Source of the DNA: Candidatus Ruthia magnifica str. Cm (Calyptogena magnifica) | GTDB lineage: Bacteria; Pseudomonadota; Gammaproteobacteria; PS1; Pseudothioglobaceae | Direction of reading: 5' to 3' | Length of the DNA stretch: 64,000 nt | NCBI RefSeq assembly: GCF_000015105.1 | Contig: NC_008610.1 | Location: 992,001-1,056,000 of the forward strand | Part shown: one piece after another, positions 1 through 8,435 of the stretch | Position numbering within the stretch: position 1 is the stretch's first letter | Layout: each line of letters starts with the position of its first letter | Notes under the pieces: generated by a model | Seen by the model: the letters and a program-made list of their open reading frames with translations, nothing else | The model's database searches: none | Told to the model about the DNA's origin: nothing | Position numbers and translations under genes: made by a program

Positions 1-569
1 GTACTCATCATTATCTACAGGAAAATTTAAAAGAATTAACCGTAGTGCTGATTCATGGAAAGATGCACAAGGATGAAAAATCCACTATTATGGATCAATT
101 TCTAAAAAACAAGATTGATGTTTTAGTCGCCACCACAGTCATTGAAATTGGGGTTAATGTCACCAACTCACCACTCATAGTGATTGAAAACTCTGAAAGA
201 TTGGGACTTTCACAATTACACCAATTACGTAGCCGTGCAGGGCGAGACACTAATACTAGCGTTTGTATTTTAATGTATCAGGCGCCACTCAGTCACAGTT
301 CTTTTGTACGACTTGACACCTTAAGACAAACAAATGATGGCTTTAAAATTGCACAAAAAGACTTAGAGCTTCGTGGCCCTGGTGAGATTTTAGGCACACA
401 GCAAGCAGGTATCGCTAATATGAAAATTGCCAATATTGTGCGTGATAGATATCTACTCAAACAAGTATATTTTTACTCAGAAAAATTCTTAAAATTAAGA
501 AAAGACAAGCAGCAAGCACTTATTACTCGTTGGATTACTGATGATAAAAGCCAATATGGTAATACTTAA
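1..569 (+). CDS. recG: ATP-dependent DNA helicase RecG, C-terminal part (5' partial)
   Basis: RecG remodels stalled replication forks and branch-migrates Holliday junctions. The reading frame is open from position 3, so the gene begins upstream of this window; the GTG at 45 is internal. Visible are the helicase C-terminal lobe motifs: IHGKM, then a stretch resembling motif V (VATTVIEIGVNV), then a motif VI equivalent QLHQLRSRAGR. The usual RecG form of that last motif is LRGRVGR, so Gly-to-Ser and Val-to-Ala changes are present. GPGEILGTQQAG, a RecG hallmark, follows. The gene ends 31 bp before ubiC on the same strand. Identity is secure; the missing N-terminal wedge domain cannot be checked here. 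Confidence 0.95.
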   Translation, partial: THHYLQENLKELTVVLIHGKMHKDEKSTIMDQFLKNKIDVLVATTVIEIGVNVTNSPLIVIENSERLGLSQLHQLRSRAGRDTNTSVCILMYQAPLSHSSFVRLDTLRQTNDGFKIAQKDLELRGPGEILGTQQAGIANMKIANIVRDRYLLKQVYFYSEKFLKLRKDKQQALITRWITDDKSQYGNT

Positions 570-600
570 AAGTGCTTAATTAACGTAAAATAACTCAACT

Positions 601-1074
601 ATGATTAACACAAAAAACTTGATATGGACAAACTTAAATCAAGTGAGCAATATACCTAACCACGTTCTTATTTGGCTTAATGACCACCAATCCTTAACTG
701 CTAAATTAAAGCAAAAATTTAATCATTTTTCCATCAATGTTTTATCACAAATAGAGTCTTTTGTATATGCTAATGAAGCAGAATTGCTTGACTGGAACGG
801 CCAATCTATTGTGCGTGAAGTAGAACTTTTAGGAGATAATCAGGTTGTTGTATTTGCCAGATCAATTATCCCCATCACTAATGACACAAAAAACTTATTA
901 AAAATTGGTAGTAAACCTTTAGGCGAGGCATTGTTTAATGATAAAAGTATTAAACGTAGTCAACTACAAATCACACACACACATGATACTTGGGGTAGAA
1001 GGTCTATTTTTACCATTGGTTCAACTCAAGTATTGGTCAGTGAATTTTTTATAAAAAATTTATATGCTGTATAA
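601..1074 (+). CDS. ubiC: Chorismate--pyruvate lyase UbiC
   Basis: The enzyme converts chorismate to 4-hydroxybenzoate plus pyruvate, the first committed step of ubiquinone synthesis, in the cytoplasm. The 157-residue length fits the family. Supporting stretches are SIVREVELLG in the middle, SKPLGEALF, then TWGRRSIFTIG, and a C-terminal SEFF that sits where the catalytic glutamate of UbiC is found. No signal peptide is visible. The gene lies 31 bp after recG and 36 bp before cmoA, so co-transcription is plausible. A ubiH-type hydroxylase at 42705 would act later in the same pathway. Confidence 0.88.
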   Translation: MINTKNLIWTNLNQVSNIPNHVLIWLNDHQSLTAKLKQKFNHFSINVLSQIESFVYANEAELLDWNGQSIVREVELLGDNQVVVFARSIIPITNDTKNLLKIGSKPLGEALFNDKSIKRSQLQITHTHDTWGRRSIFTIGSTQVLVSEFFIKNLYAV

Positions 1075-1110
1075 ACCTTATAAAAATAAACAAATTGGTC
1101 AGTCTAACTA

Positions 1111-1824
1111 ATGCGTGATAATATCTTCACTAAAGAGAATGACTTAGTTAATTTCGCCTTTGATTCACAAGTGGCCAATGTGTTTGACGACATGGTTAAA
1201 CGCTCAGTGCCAGCTTATCAATCTATGATTGAGATGATTAGTTTAAGTGTTAAAACTTATGGCCAAGACAATACTAATTATTATGACCTTGGCGCTTCAA
1301 CAGGTGCCACTTCCATTGCCTTAGGTATCAATAACCCACACTCAAATAATCAAATTATTGCCCTTGACAATTCACCAGATATGGTTAAAAAATGCCAGCA
1401 AAATTTAGCAGGTAAAATTGATAATGTTGATGTAATTTGTGGTGATATCCTCGATATGAAGTTTGAAAATGCATCTATTATTGTACTTAATCTAACCTTG
1501 CAATTTATTGCACCAAACAATAGACAAGCCTTAATTAATAGGATTTATAAAGATTTAAATACAAATGGCGCATTAATTATTTCTGAAAAAATTCATTTTA
1601 ATGATCAACAAAAACAAAAACAGATAGCCAAATTACATTTAAATTTTAAACGCGCCAATGGTTATAGCGAGCTTGAGATTACAAATAAACGTCAATCGAT
1701 TGAAAATGTACTAATAACAGATAGCAAGCAAACCCACTTTAAGCGATTTAACATGGCAGGCTTTAAAAACAGTATTTGTCATTTTCAGTGTCTTAATTTT
1801 GTTTCCTTTTTAGCGGTAAAATAA
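1111..1824 (+). CDS. cmoA: Carboxy-S-adenosyl-L-methionine synthase CmoA
   Basis: CmoA uses prephenate to convert SAM into carboxy-SAM, which CmoB uses to make the wobble base cmo5U34 in tRNA. The 237-residue protein starts with [16 protein letters not shown], typical of CmoA, and has a Rossmann methyltransferase motif [12 protein letters not shown] near residues 57-68 followed by ALDNSPDMV. CmoB is not visible in this window. The gene is followed 8 bp later by trpG/pabA. It is intact, unlike two other tRNA-modification genes of the window (tcdA and dusB remnants). Alternative: a generic SAM methyltransferase, but the N-terminal region argues for CmoA. Confidence 0.88.
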   Translation: MRDNIFTKENDLVNFAFDSQVANVFDDMVKRSVPAYQSMIEMISLSVKTYGQDNTNYYDLGASTGATSIALGINNPHSNNQIIALDNSPDMVKKCQQNLAGKIDNVDVICGDILDMKFENASIIVLNLTLQFIAPNNRQALINRIYKDLNTNGALIISEKIHFNDQQKQKQIAKLHLNFKRANGYSELEITNKRQSIENVLITDSKQTHFKRFNMAGFKNSICHFQCLNFVSFLAVK

Positions 1825-1832
1825 CACACAGT

Positions 1833-2420
1833 ATGTTACTGATGATTGACAATTACGACTCATTTACCTATAACTTGGTGCAATATTTTGGAGAGTTGGG
1901 GCAAGCCGTTGAAGTGTATCGTAACGATGAAATTACAATACAAGACATTGAAAAACTTGCACCTAAATTTTTGGTAATTTCACCAGGCCCTTGTACACCA
2001 AATGAGGCTGGGATTTCAATTGAAGCTATTAAATACTTTTCTAAGAAAATGTCAATTTTAGGGGTTTGCTTAGGGTTTCAGGCTATGGTTCAAGCTTTTG
2101 GTGGACATATTATTGGTGCAAAAAAAATTATGCATGGTAAAATGTCTAGTATTAACCATACTAATAAGGGTATATTTACAAACCTTAAAAATCCACTCAA
2201 TGCAACACGCTATCACTCCTTGGTAGCACAACAATCAACTCTACCCAACTGTTTTGAGATTACCTCATGGACTAAAGATAACAAGGGAAAGATAGACGAA
2301 ATTATGGGCATTAGACACAAAGAACTTGCCATTGAAGGGGTACAATTTCACCCAGAATCAATTTTAACTGAACAGGGTCATGAAATGTTGAACAATTTTT
2401 TAACAGGAAAAACTTTATAA
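1833..2420 (+). CDS. Glutamine amidotransferase, anthranilate/aminodeoxychorismate synthase component II
   Basis: This subunit releases ammonia from glutamine for the TrpE or PabB partner that aminates chorismate, serving tryptophan or folate synthesis. The 195-residue protein is a complete class-I amidotransferase: it opens with [17 protein letters not shown], has [11 protein letters not shown], the nucleophile Cys in GVCLGFQ near residue 79, and the His-Glu pair in EGVQFHPES near the C-terminus. TrpG and PabA cannot be separated from sequence alone, and no trpE, trpD or pabB gene is adjacent, so it may serve both complexes. The start at 1833 is 8 bp after cmoA. Confidence 0.92.
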   Translation: MLLMIDNYDSFTYNLVQYFGELGQAVEVYRNDEITIQDIEKLAPKFLVISPGPCTPNEAGISIEAIKYFSKKMSILGVCLGFQAMVQAFGGHIIGAKKIMHGKMSSINHTNKGIFTNLKNPLNATRYHSLVAQQSTLPNCFEITSWTKDNKGKIDEIMGIRHKELAIEGVQFHPESILTEQGHEMLNNFLTGKTL

Positions 2421-2423
2421 ACC

Positions 2424-2843
2424 ATGGAAATACTTGAATTTTTATTTGCTGATGAGCAAATGTTTACAACCATTACACTTATATTATTAATTGCTTTACT
2501 TGTTGGCAATATTGTTGTTGATAAATTAAAAAAATATGAAGATATTGATGCTAATGGGGCGGTCACACTCATGAATAATAACGATCTTATCCTATTAGAT
2601 GTTAGAGAAGAAAAGGAGAGAAAGATGGGGTATATTGCTGGTGATATTCATATTCCACTTACTAGTGTTAAGGGTAAATTATCTTCATTGGATAAGCGTA
2701 AAAAGCTACTAGTATATTGTCGTAGTGGCTCTCGTTCAGCACATATTGCTGGATTATTAACACGCAATGAGTTTAAAAATGTATACAGTTTAAAAGGCGG
2801 TTTTCAAGCATGGAAAAAAGCCAAACTACCCATTAAAATTTAA
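2424..2843 (+). CDS. Membrane-anchored rhodanese-domain protein (YibN-like)
   Basis: Rhodanese domains carry persulfide sulfur on a catalytic cysteine. The 139-residue protein has one hydrophobic N-terminal segment (about residues 15-32) and then a single rhodanese domain: LILLDVREEKER, HIPLTS, and the active-site loop YCRSGSRSAH with Cys99, ending in GGFQAWKKAKLP. The order rhodanese-grxC-gpsA resembles the yibN-grxC-secB-gpsA order of enterobacteria, which supports a YibN-type assignment. It starts 3 bp after trpG/pabA and ends 6 bp before grxC, so these are probably one transcript. The physiological sulfur acceptor is unknown. Confidence 0.85.
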   Translation: MEILEFLFADEQMFTTITLILLIALLVGNIVVDKLKKYEDIDANGAVTLMNNNDLILLDVREEKERKMGYIAGDIHIPLTSVKGKLSSLDKRKKLLVYCRSGSRSAHIAGLLTRNEFKNVYSLKGGFQAWKKAKLPIKI

Positions 2844-2849
2844 TTAGTT

Positions 2850-3098
2850 ATGAAAAAAAATATTATTTATTGCTCATATTCTTGTTTTTTTTGTCAAAGA
2901 GCTTATCAATTGCTTAAAAAAAGAGATATTTCTTTCAAAAAATACCACGTTAAAAATATAGGAGACTGGAATGAAGTCAAGGAAAAGATAGGTAGAAAAA
3001 CCGTACCAAAAGTGTTTATTAATGATTTTCACATAAGTAGATTTGATGATTTATTAACTGCAGAACAATCTGGAAAATTAGATGAAATTCTAAATTAA
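2850..3098 (+). CDS. grxC: Glutaredoxin, GrxC type
   Basis: Glutaredoxins reduce disulfides using glutathione. The 82-residue protein has the small thioredoxin-like fold signature: the active site is Cys12-Phe-Phe-Cys15 near the N-terminus, TVPKVFIND contains the cis-proline loop, and the C-terminal helix begins DDLLTAEQSGKLDEIL. Most GrxC proteins have CPYC, so CFFC is atypical and could change redox potential; both cysteines are kept. It lies 6 bp after the rhodanese gene and 2 bp before gpsA. In enterobacteria secB usually lies between grxC and gpsA; here there is no room for it. Confidence 0.85.
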   Translation: MKKNIIYCSYSCFFCQRAYQLLKKRDISFKKYHVKNIGDWNEVKEKIGRKTVPKVFINDFHISRFDDLLTAEQSGKLDEILN

Positions 3099-3100
3099 CC

Positions 3101-4069
3101 ATGAGTAAAAACCTTAGTATTATTGGTGCTGGTGCTTGGGGGAGTGCTCTAGCCATTGCTCTTTATGATAATTTTGATACAATTTATCTACATGCCCATA
3201 CTCAAGATGAAGTCAAAATACTAAAACCAAAATATTCTGCACTTTATCCTAACAATATAAAAATTACCTGTGATTTTTCTAAATTACAAAACTCCAAAGA
3301 CATACTAATTGTTACACCTAGTTATGCATTTTCTGAGGTATTAGAAAAAATAAAACCACTAATTAGTAGCGCTCATCAGATTGCTTGGGGTACTAAAGGT
3401 TTTGATACCACCAAGAGATGTTTTTTATATGAAAGTTTTGAGCGTATATTCCCTAATCGCAATGGTTGTGTTATCTCTGGACCAAGCTTTGCTTTTGAAG
3501 TGGCAACGAATAAACCTACTGCATTAGTTGTGGCATCCGTTGATAAAAATACTAGAAAGCACTTTGCAAAATTAATACAAACAACCACCATACGTGCTTA
3601 CACCAATGCTGATATTATCGGTGTAGAGATTGGCGGGTCAATTAAAAATATTTTAGCCATCGCTGCTGGTATTGCTGCAGGATTAGGTTATGGTATTAAC
3701 ACCCAAGCAGCATTGATTACTAGAGGCTTAGCAGAGATGTCACGCCTAGGGGTAAGTCTTGGTGCAAAAAACTCTACCTTTGTTGGCTTGTCTGGTTTGG
3801 GAGATTTAGTGCTTACTTGTTCAGATGATTTATCTAGAAACAGAAGGTTTGGCAAAGAATTAGCCTTTAATCATAGTATTAAAAGTGCATTATACAATAT
3901 AGGAAGTACGGTTGAAGGTCTTAATACACTTGAGCTTATTTTATCTATTGCCAATAAAAAGCAAGTGGAAATGCCAATTTGTGAACAAGTTTATCAGGTT
4001 ACACAAGGCAAGATAACGCCTACTGAAGTAGTCAACTATCTAATGTCTAGAGAGCAAACTAACGAATGA
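3101..4069 (+). CDS. gpsA: Glycerol-3-phosphate dehydrogenase [NAD(P)+]
   Basis: GpsA reduces dihydroxyacetone phosphate to sn-glycerol-3-phosphate, the backbone for phospholipids. The 322-residue protein has the dinucleotide-binding GAGAWGSALA at residues 8-17, ISGPSFAFEV, the conserved GGSIKNILAIAAG with the catalytic lysine, NTQAALITRGLAEM and GLSGLGDLVLTC. The length is normal. It starts 2 bp after grxC. The product feeds PlsY, encoded intact at 26774. The downstream 1.1 kb holds no intact gene, so it closes the run of genes from recG onward. Confidence 0.95.
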   Translation: MSKNLSIIGAGAWGSALAIALYDNFDTIYLHAHTQDEVKILKPKYSALYPNNIKITCDFSKLQNSKDILIVTPSYAFSEVLEKIKPLISSAHQIAWGTKGFDTTKRCFLYESFERIFPNRNGCVISGPSFAFEVATNKPTALVVASVDKNTRKHFAKLIQTTTIRAYTNADIIGVEIGGSIKNILAIAAGIAAGLGYGINTQAALITRGLAEMSRLGVSLGAKNSTFVGLSGLGDLVLTCSDDLSRNRRFGKELAFNHSIKSALYNIGSTVEGLNTLELILSIANKKQVEMPICEQVYQVTQGKITPTEVVNYLMSREQTNE

Positions 4070-4529
4070 AACTAGACTTGTTTAGGCATAACGTGCTATT
4101 GAGTGGGTTCGTGTATTTATCCTGCTAATTAAGATGATCCTTTTACCAAAAAGGACTGACAGTAAACGTTTAATTCTACTCAAGGAAAATTATAGGATTG
4201 TATTGCCAGTTCACTTTTAGTACATTGCTGAGTTTGCTAAGTATTTGTCTAAAAATAAAAATACGTATTGCAAAATTTCAACAACTTTAAAGAATTTAGT
4301 TTTAGCTATTGACAAGAGAAAAGTTATAATTCTATTGGTTAAACATTGTTTGATAATTTTAAATTAAACTATGTTAATCACCAACCACCTAGCAGAAAAT
4401 CTTTATGTTTTTCAAACACGAGTTTTGCCTTACTTTTAAGGCATTGAGCTTTCATAATAATAATAAACCACGTACGCTGGTTCTATATCCTATTTATTAA
4501 ATTCTATCTATTAAAAAAATATTTACAAT
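4070..4529 (+). other. Non-coding stretch after gpsA, unrecognised
   Basis: No open frame of useful length and no hairpin-plus-T-run terminator for gpsA is obvious. All six frames are broken by stops. I could not match any translated piece to a known family. It may hold older gene debris that merges into the glucosaminidase remnant that follows. Confidence 0.4.
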
Positions 4530-5070
4530 GGAAGTCATTTATGTTATACATCCAATTTAAATCATTAGTATGATGCTTAAAGCCACTTCAATTCAAGCAA
4601 ATAAATTTTTGGGTTTAAAATCATGGATAAATTCTTTTGAAACACCAAGCTTTAGTCAAAGAAAAATTGCATTTTTTAATTATCTACTTCCTATGATTGA
4701 AAAAGCACTAAAAGTAATATTAAATGTTATCCAAAACTCCATAATATTAGCATAAACAGAAATAGAATTGGTGATGTTTAACAATTTTTTAAACACTAGT
4801 GTAACTATTTTGGTATTTTGTGCTTCAAGCCTAGTTGTGGCGTTACACCTAAACAACGTCCTGAAAATGCTACGCACAAGATTACAATATTCTCTTCAGC
4901 ATCCAATTCTGTAGAATATTAATCGGCACTTTGCCTACACACTACTTATAAAAATTAGCTAATACAAACGTAATAACCATCTACCATCAGTATTACTTTA
5001 TCATAAAGGCTGTGATTTTACTCTAAAATTAGCTTTGCTTATATTGAAATAAGCATAAAGTATTACTAGA
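4530..5070 (+). pseudogene. Remnant of a Bax-type N-acetylglucosaminidase
   Basis: Bax/FlgJ-like glucosaminidases cut peptidoglycan glycan strands. Fragments in shifting + frames resemble the family in order: a piece near 4630-4720 reading SFSQRKIAFFNYLLPMIEKA (the helix before the catalytic domain), then near 4800-4905 CFKPSCGVTPKQRPENATH followed by KITIFSSASNSVE, corresponding to the family region LFGQWCF..GCG.V P..R followed by the Phe-Ser-Ser-Val block. Stops and frameshifts separate the pieces. The 61-codon open frame at 4570-4755 is a fragment of this remnant rather than a gene. Family assignment rests on remembered motifs and is moderately confident. Confidence 0.5.
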
Positions 5071-5078
5071 TATAATAA

Positions 5079-5125
5079 ATCTCAATAATGCGATTTTATA
5101 AATTATAAAATCGCATTATTGAGAT
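5079..5125. repeat. Perfect 47-bp palindrome (23-bp arms, 1-nt centre)
   Basis: Arms 5079-5101 and 5103-5125 are exact reverse complements around position 5102. The left arm begins ATCTCAATAATGCGATTTTA. It lies between the glucosaminidase remnant and the rpsI terminator, outside any coding region. It could be a very strong transcription barrier in both directions, a protein-binding site or a cruciform. No T-run directly follows on either side. Confidence 0.85.
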
Positions 5126-5130
5126 AGACA

Positions 5131-5170
5131 ATAAAAAACCTGCATTTATTTTGGATAAATATAGGTTTTT
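5131..5170 (-). terminator. Rho-independent terminator of the rplM-rpsI operon
   Basis: Read on the minus strand, AACCTATATTTAT pairs with ATAAATGCAGGTT (an A-C mismatch and a T-G wobble in the middle) around a CCAAA loop and is followed by a T-rich tail. It starts 20 bp after the rpsI stop codon, the expected place for the operon terminator. Confidence 0.75.
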
Positions 5171-5189
5171 ATGAATGCTTAAAAATGAC

Positions 5190-5585
5190 TTAACGCTTAG
5201 AGAACTGCTCACTCTTACGCGCTTTTTTACGACCGACTTTTTTACGCTCTACAATTCTAGCATCACGTGTTACAAAGCCTGCTTTACGTAATTCGCTTCG
5301 CAAATCATTATCATATACCATTAATGCACGAGTCACTCCCAATCTAATTGCACCGGCTTGACCTGTATCACCACCGCCTTTAACCATGATATTAAAATCA
5401 AACTTATCTCTCATTTCAACCATATCTAATGGTTGATTGATAATCATTGAAGAAGTTTCACGTCCAAAGTATTCATTCATTGGACGCCTGTTAACCATAA
5501 AAATACCTTTGCCTTTGGTCATATAAACACGAGCTACTGATGTCTTTCTTCTTCCTGTTGCATAATAAGTTTCTGTCTTTGCCAT
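5190..5585 (-). CDS. rpsI: Small ribosomal subunit protein uS9
   Basis: uS9 sits in the head of the 30S subunit with its C-terminal tail reaching the P-site tRNA. The 131-residue protein starts [19 protein letters not shown], contains [21 protein letters not shown], and ends in the basic tail [17 protein letters not shown], where the final SKR is the invariant tRNA-contacting end. It follows rplM by 14 bp on the minus strand, the universal rplM-rpsI pair. A hairpin terminator lies just downstream. Confidence 0.98.
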   Translation of the reverse strand: MAKTETYYATGRRKTSVARVYMTKGKGIFMVNRRPMNEYFGRETSSMIINQPLDMVEMRDKFDFNIMVKGGGDTGQAGAIRLGVTRALMVYDNDLRSELRKAGFVTRDARIVERKKVGRKKARKSEQFSKR

Positions 5586-5599
5586 AATATTTTTTTATC

Positions 5600-6028
5600 T
5601 TAAATATCTAAAACTTGAGGTTGCTGTGCACCGTGTGTGTGTTCACTACCTGCAAATACCTTCATTTTTCTAAACATATCTCTACCTAAAGGGCCTTTTG
5701 GCAACATACCTTTCACTACTTTATTGATAATTTCCTCTGGCTTTTTGGCTTGTAAATCTTTAAATGCAATTGATTTTAAGTTGCCAACATAACCCGTATG
5801 GTGGTGGTACATTTTATCTTCAAATTTATTACCTGTTACCTTAATTTTTGAGGCATTGATAATAACAATATAATCGCCTGTATCCGTATGCGGTGTGTAT
5901 TCAGGTTTATGCTTACCACGAAGACGAGAGGCAATTTGCGTTGCAAAACGACCTAAGATTTTACCGTCAGCGTCAACGAGTAACCAATCTCTTTTTACTT
6001 CATGTGCTTTAGCACTAAATGTTTTCAT
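5600..6028 (-). CDS. rplM: Large ribosomal subunit protein uL13
   Basis: uL13 is an early assembly protein of the 50S subunit. I place the start at the ATG ending at 6028, giving 142 residues beginning [20 protein letters not shown], exactly the family's normal start and length. The open frame extends 35 codons further upstream, but that extension overlaps the promoter elements at 6065-6094 and is unlike uL13. Conserved stretches [32 protein letters not shown] and [12 protein letters not shown] are present. It is the first gene of the rplM-rpsI operon. Confidence 0.98.
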   Translation of the reverse strand: MKTFSAKAHEVKRDWLLVDADGKILGRFATQIASRLRGKHKPEYTPHTDTGDYIVIINASKIKVTGNKFEDKMYHHHTGYVGNLKSIAFKDLQAKKPEEIINKVVKGMLPKGPLGRDMFRKMKVFAGSEHTHGAQQPQVLDI

Positions 6029-6064
6029 AATCCAATTTATCTTTTCATGTAGAATAATCGGGCT

Positions 6065-6094
6065 ATTATAATCACTTTTAACTTTAAATGTTAA
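6065..6094 (-). promoter_or_regulatory. Sigma-70 type promoter for rplM-rpsI
   Basis: On the minus strand TTAACA (6094-6089) and TATAAT (6070-6065) are separated by 18 bp. The -10 is a perfect consensus and the -35 matches five of six bases of TTGACA. The expected transcript start lies near 6058, giving a leader of about 30 nt before the rplM ATG at 6028. This placement supports the shorter rplM start. Confidence 0.75.
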
Positions 6095-6143
6095 ACTATA
6101 TTTCAATACCAATATAATTAATCGCATAGCCAATGCCGTTAGT

Positions 6144-7739
6144 TTATTTGATATAACTAATATAATCCAACTTTTCTTTGTAAATAAGGGTATCTACATT
6201 CATCAATCCTAACAATGTGTGAAACATACCATCATGAGAAAGTTTGGTATTTGCTTTTTTATTTAACAATTCTGCATCAACATCTTTAAAAAACTCATCA
6301 CCAAACCACAAAATTGAGCCAACATGAATTTGTTCCTTGGGAGCGATAAAATAGGGCATTCCATGCAGATATAATTCATTCTCTCCCAGAGATTCCCCAT
6401 GATCACTCATATAAAACATAGCGGTTTTAAATAGACTTTGGTTATTTTTTAAAAAATTGATTGTTTTGGATAAAAAATAATCTGTATAAACAATGGTATT
6501 GTCATACGCATTGCTAATTTGCACATTTGTGCATTTGTTAAGCTGATTGGTTTCACATATAGGAGTAAATATTTTAAACTTTTCAGGATAACGTTTGTAA
6601 TATGCTGGGCCATGACTACCCATCATGTGCAAAATAATAAGCATGTCTTTGTCATAATGAGCATCAACATATTGTTGCAAACCAACCAGCATCCCCTCAT
6701 CTCTGCATTCAATATTACAAACTGTATTCAAACTCTTTGATTTAAAATCTTGATAAGTGAGACGATCTGCTACACCCTTTGAGTTAGAATTGTTATCTCT
6801 CCACAAGATTTTCACGCCTGCATAGCTTAAAATATCAAGTGCATTACTCATATTTTTACCTTCGACATGCGTATAGTCACTTCGACCTAAGTTTGAAAAC
6901 ATACATGGCAATGAATAGGCAGTATCCGTACCGCAAGAATACATTTGTCTTAAACTAATCACATTTTCATTTGCAAGCAAAGGATTAGTCATTCTTTGAT
7001 ATCCATTCAAAGAAAAACGATCTGCTCTGGCTGTTTCACCAACAACCATAATGATTAATTTTTTCTTATCATCAGCTCGATTGATTAATGCATCTTGAGC
7101 AATTACCTTAAAAGGAATAGTGGTAGTTTCAAATTTTGAATTGATATGTTTACCAATAGCATATAAATAATAAGTTGGATTAATATATAGACGAAGTTGC
7201 TTATTTTCTCGAATAAAAGAAGTGTATGATTTAGAAAATATCGAAGTTATCAGAACAAACATAACCAACAAAATAACAATTACTTTTAATTTAGACCATA
7301 ATTGTTGCAGAAAATTTTCTTTAATAATTTGAACCTTATAAATCCAATAACTAGGAATTAGCCCTAACAAAATAGCATATGCAATTAACTCAAAACTAAA
7401 TAAGTCGACTGACTCTGCCACACTGGTTTCTAGACTATTAGCAATCATATTATCATCAAAGATAATGCTATAATTATTGGCAAAATAAGCAACAATAGCC
7501 GAAACAATAAGCAATAAGATTAATATTGGCTTGACGCTATATCGATAACAAATTAAGAGTAACCCTATCACTAAAAATACAAGCAACCAGAGTAATAAGG
7601 AAGCCACAAATGCGATATTATCAACCAAAGGATAAATCTCAATCACTTCTGAGAAGAATTTAAAATTGCCTATCGTAGTTAAAAATATCGCAACAATAAG
7701 TACTAAATTAGTTGTCGTTATTCTTTGTAAAAGCTTCAT
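6144..7739 (-). CDS. Phosphoethanolamine transferase, EptA-like
   Basis: Enzymes of this family sit in the inner membrane and move phosphoethanolamine from phosphatidylethanolamine onto lipid A or core sugars in the periplasm. The 531-residue protein has about five N-terminal membrane segments (near residues 11-28, 41-64, 70-88, 113-135, 151-170), then an alkaline-phosphatase-like domain. Key stretches are [16 protein letters not shown] with Thr236 as probable nucleophile, [27 protein letters not shown], and the metal site SDHGESLGE followed by LYLHGMPYF. The architecture matches EptA/MCR-type proteins; the exact acceptor cannot be told. It is separated from rplM by 115 bp on the same strand. 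Confidence 0.85.
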   Translation of the reverse strand: MKLLQRITTTNLVLIVAIFLTTIGNFKFFSEVIEIYPLVDNIAFVASLLLWLLVFLVIGLLLICYRYSVKPILILLLIVSAIVAYFANNYSIIFDDNMIANSLETSVAESVDLFSFELIAYAILLGLIPSYWIYKVQIIKENFLQQLWSKLKVIVILLVMFVLITSIFSKSYTSFIRENKQLRLYINPTYYLYAIGKHINSKFETTTIPFKVIAQDALINRADDKKKLIIMVVGETARADRFSLNGYQRMTNPLLANENVISLRQMYSCGTDTAYSLPCMFSNLGRSDYTHVEGKNMSNALDILSYAGVKILWRDNNSNSKGVADRLTYQDFKSKSLNTVCNIECRDEGMLVGLQQYVDAHYDKDMLIILHMMGSHGPAYYKRYPEKFKIFTPICETNQLNKCTNVQISNAYDNTIVYTDYFLSKTINFLKNNQSLFKTAMFYMSDHGESLGENELYLHGMPYFIAPKEQIHVGSILWFGDEFFKDVDAELLNKKANTKLSHDGMFHTLLGLMNVDTLIYKEKLDYISYIK

Positions 7740-7802
7740 TAATAGCTAAATTGAGTATAAATAATGATTATTATATTGTCTAAATCATAATGACACAAAG
7801 CA

Positions 7803-8392
7803 ATGATTAATTCACATGCCCATTTAGACTTTGACCATACAGTACAATCGTCGAAAATGCAGTATCAATTGTATCTAGCGTAGGTAAACAAAACTGAAAT
7901 ATTATTAGATTAACGAGGATTAGTACGATTAGCAAAATCTCATATTTTAATTATTGGTCTTGATGATGCTTGTACAGAAGCACTCTATAGAGCTGGTATT
8001 AACACATTAATCTTAGTTCATTTTGATATTTTATAAACGTACCTTAATCGTCAAATTATTGCACTTAATTCAACACTTAACCATGCCAAAGTAGACGTGC
8101 TTGCTGATAGATTATTTTATATCAAACCCTATCAAATCTGAGTTTTATTGCAGGTTGTATTGATACAGGTGGAAGACTTAATCTCACTCAAATTAAAATT
8201 TCGCGTATGGATAAAATCCAGAGCTGTGCCTTAGTTACGTGAACAAGCTTCAGCGCCAATTAAGGCATTTACACATACTGATGCCACTCTTCTGATAGAT
8301 TTAGAGCAGCAAATGGTGTAATTTCGTATATGCCTAATATTTTTAGGGTTGATGATGCAAGACATACCATTCAAACTCTATTAAAATCATAA
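7803..8392 (+). pseudogene. tcdA: Decayed tRNA threonylcarbamoyladenosine dehydratase
   Basis: TcdA (CsdL) cyclises the t6A base of tRNA. Translating the + strand with frame changes gives family pieces in order: an N-terminal MINSHAHLDFD, AKSHILIIGLDDACTEAL replacing the nucleotide-binding G-G-V-G-S loop, INTLILVHFDIL, then NRQIIALNSTLNHAKVDVLA, and CIDTGGRLNLTQIKI where the family has TGGAGGQIDPTQI. The end reads NGVISYMPNIFRVDDARHT and stops at 8392. At least three stops or frameshifts and a ruined nucleotide-binding loop show it is dead. The next gene downstream on the same strand is the redoxin gene. Confidence 0.75.
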
Positions 8393-8435
8393 TCTCTAAA
8401 AATAAAATCTTGTCTGTTTCAAGAAAGAGGAAAAA

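Noticed and set aside
4570-4755. 61-codon open frame after gpsA
   Set aside because: It contains a recognisable piece of the Bax-type glucosaminidase remnant and is flanked by other pieces in other frames, so it is debris rather than a gene.
6029-6133. 35-codon N-terminal extension of uL13
   Set aside because: It overlaps a good promoter and is absent from the family; the shorter start gives the exact normal length.
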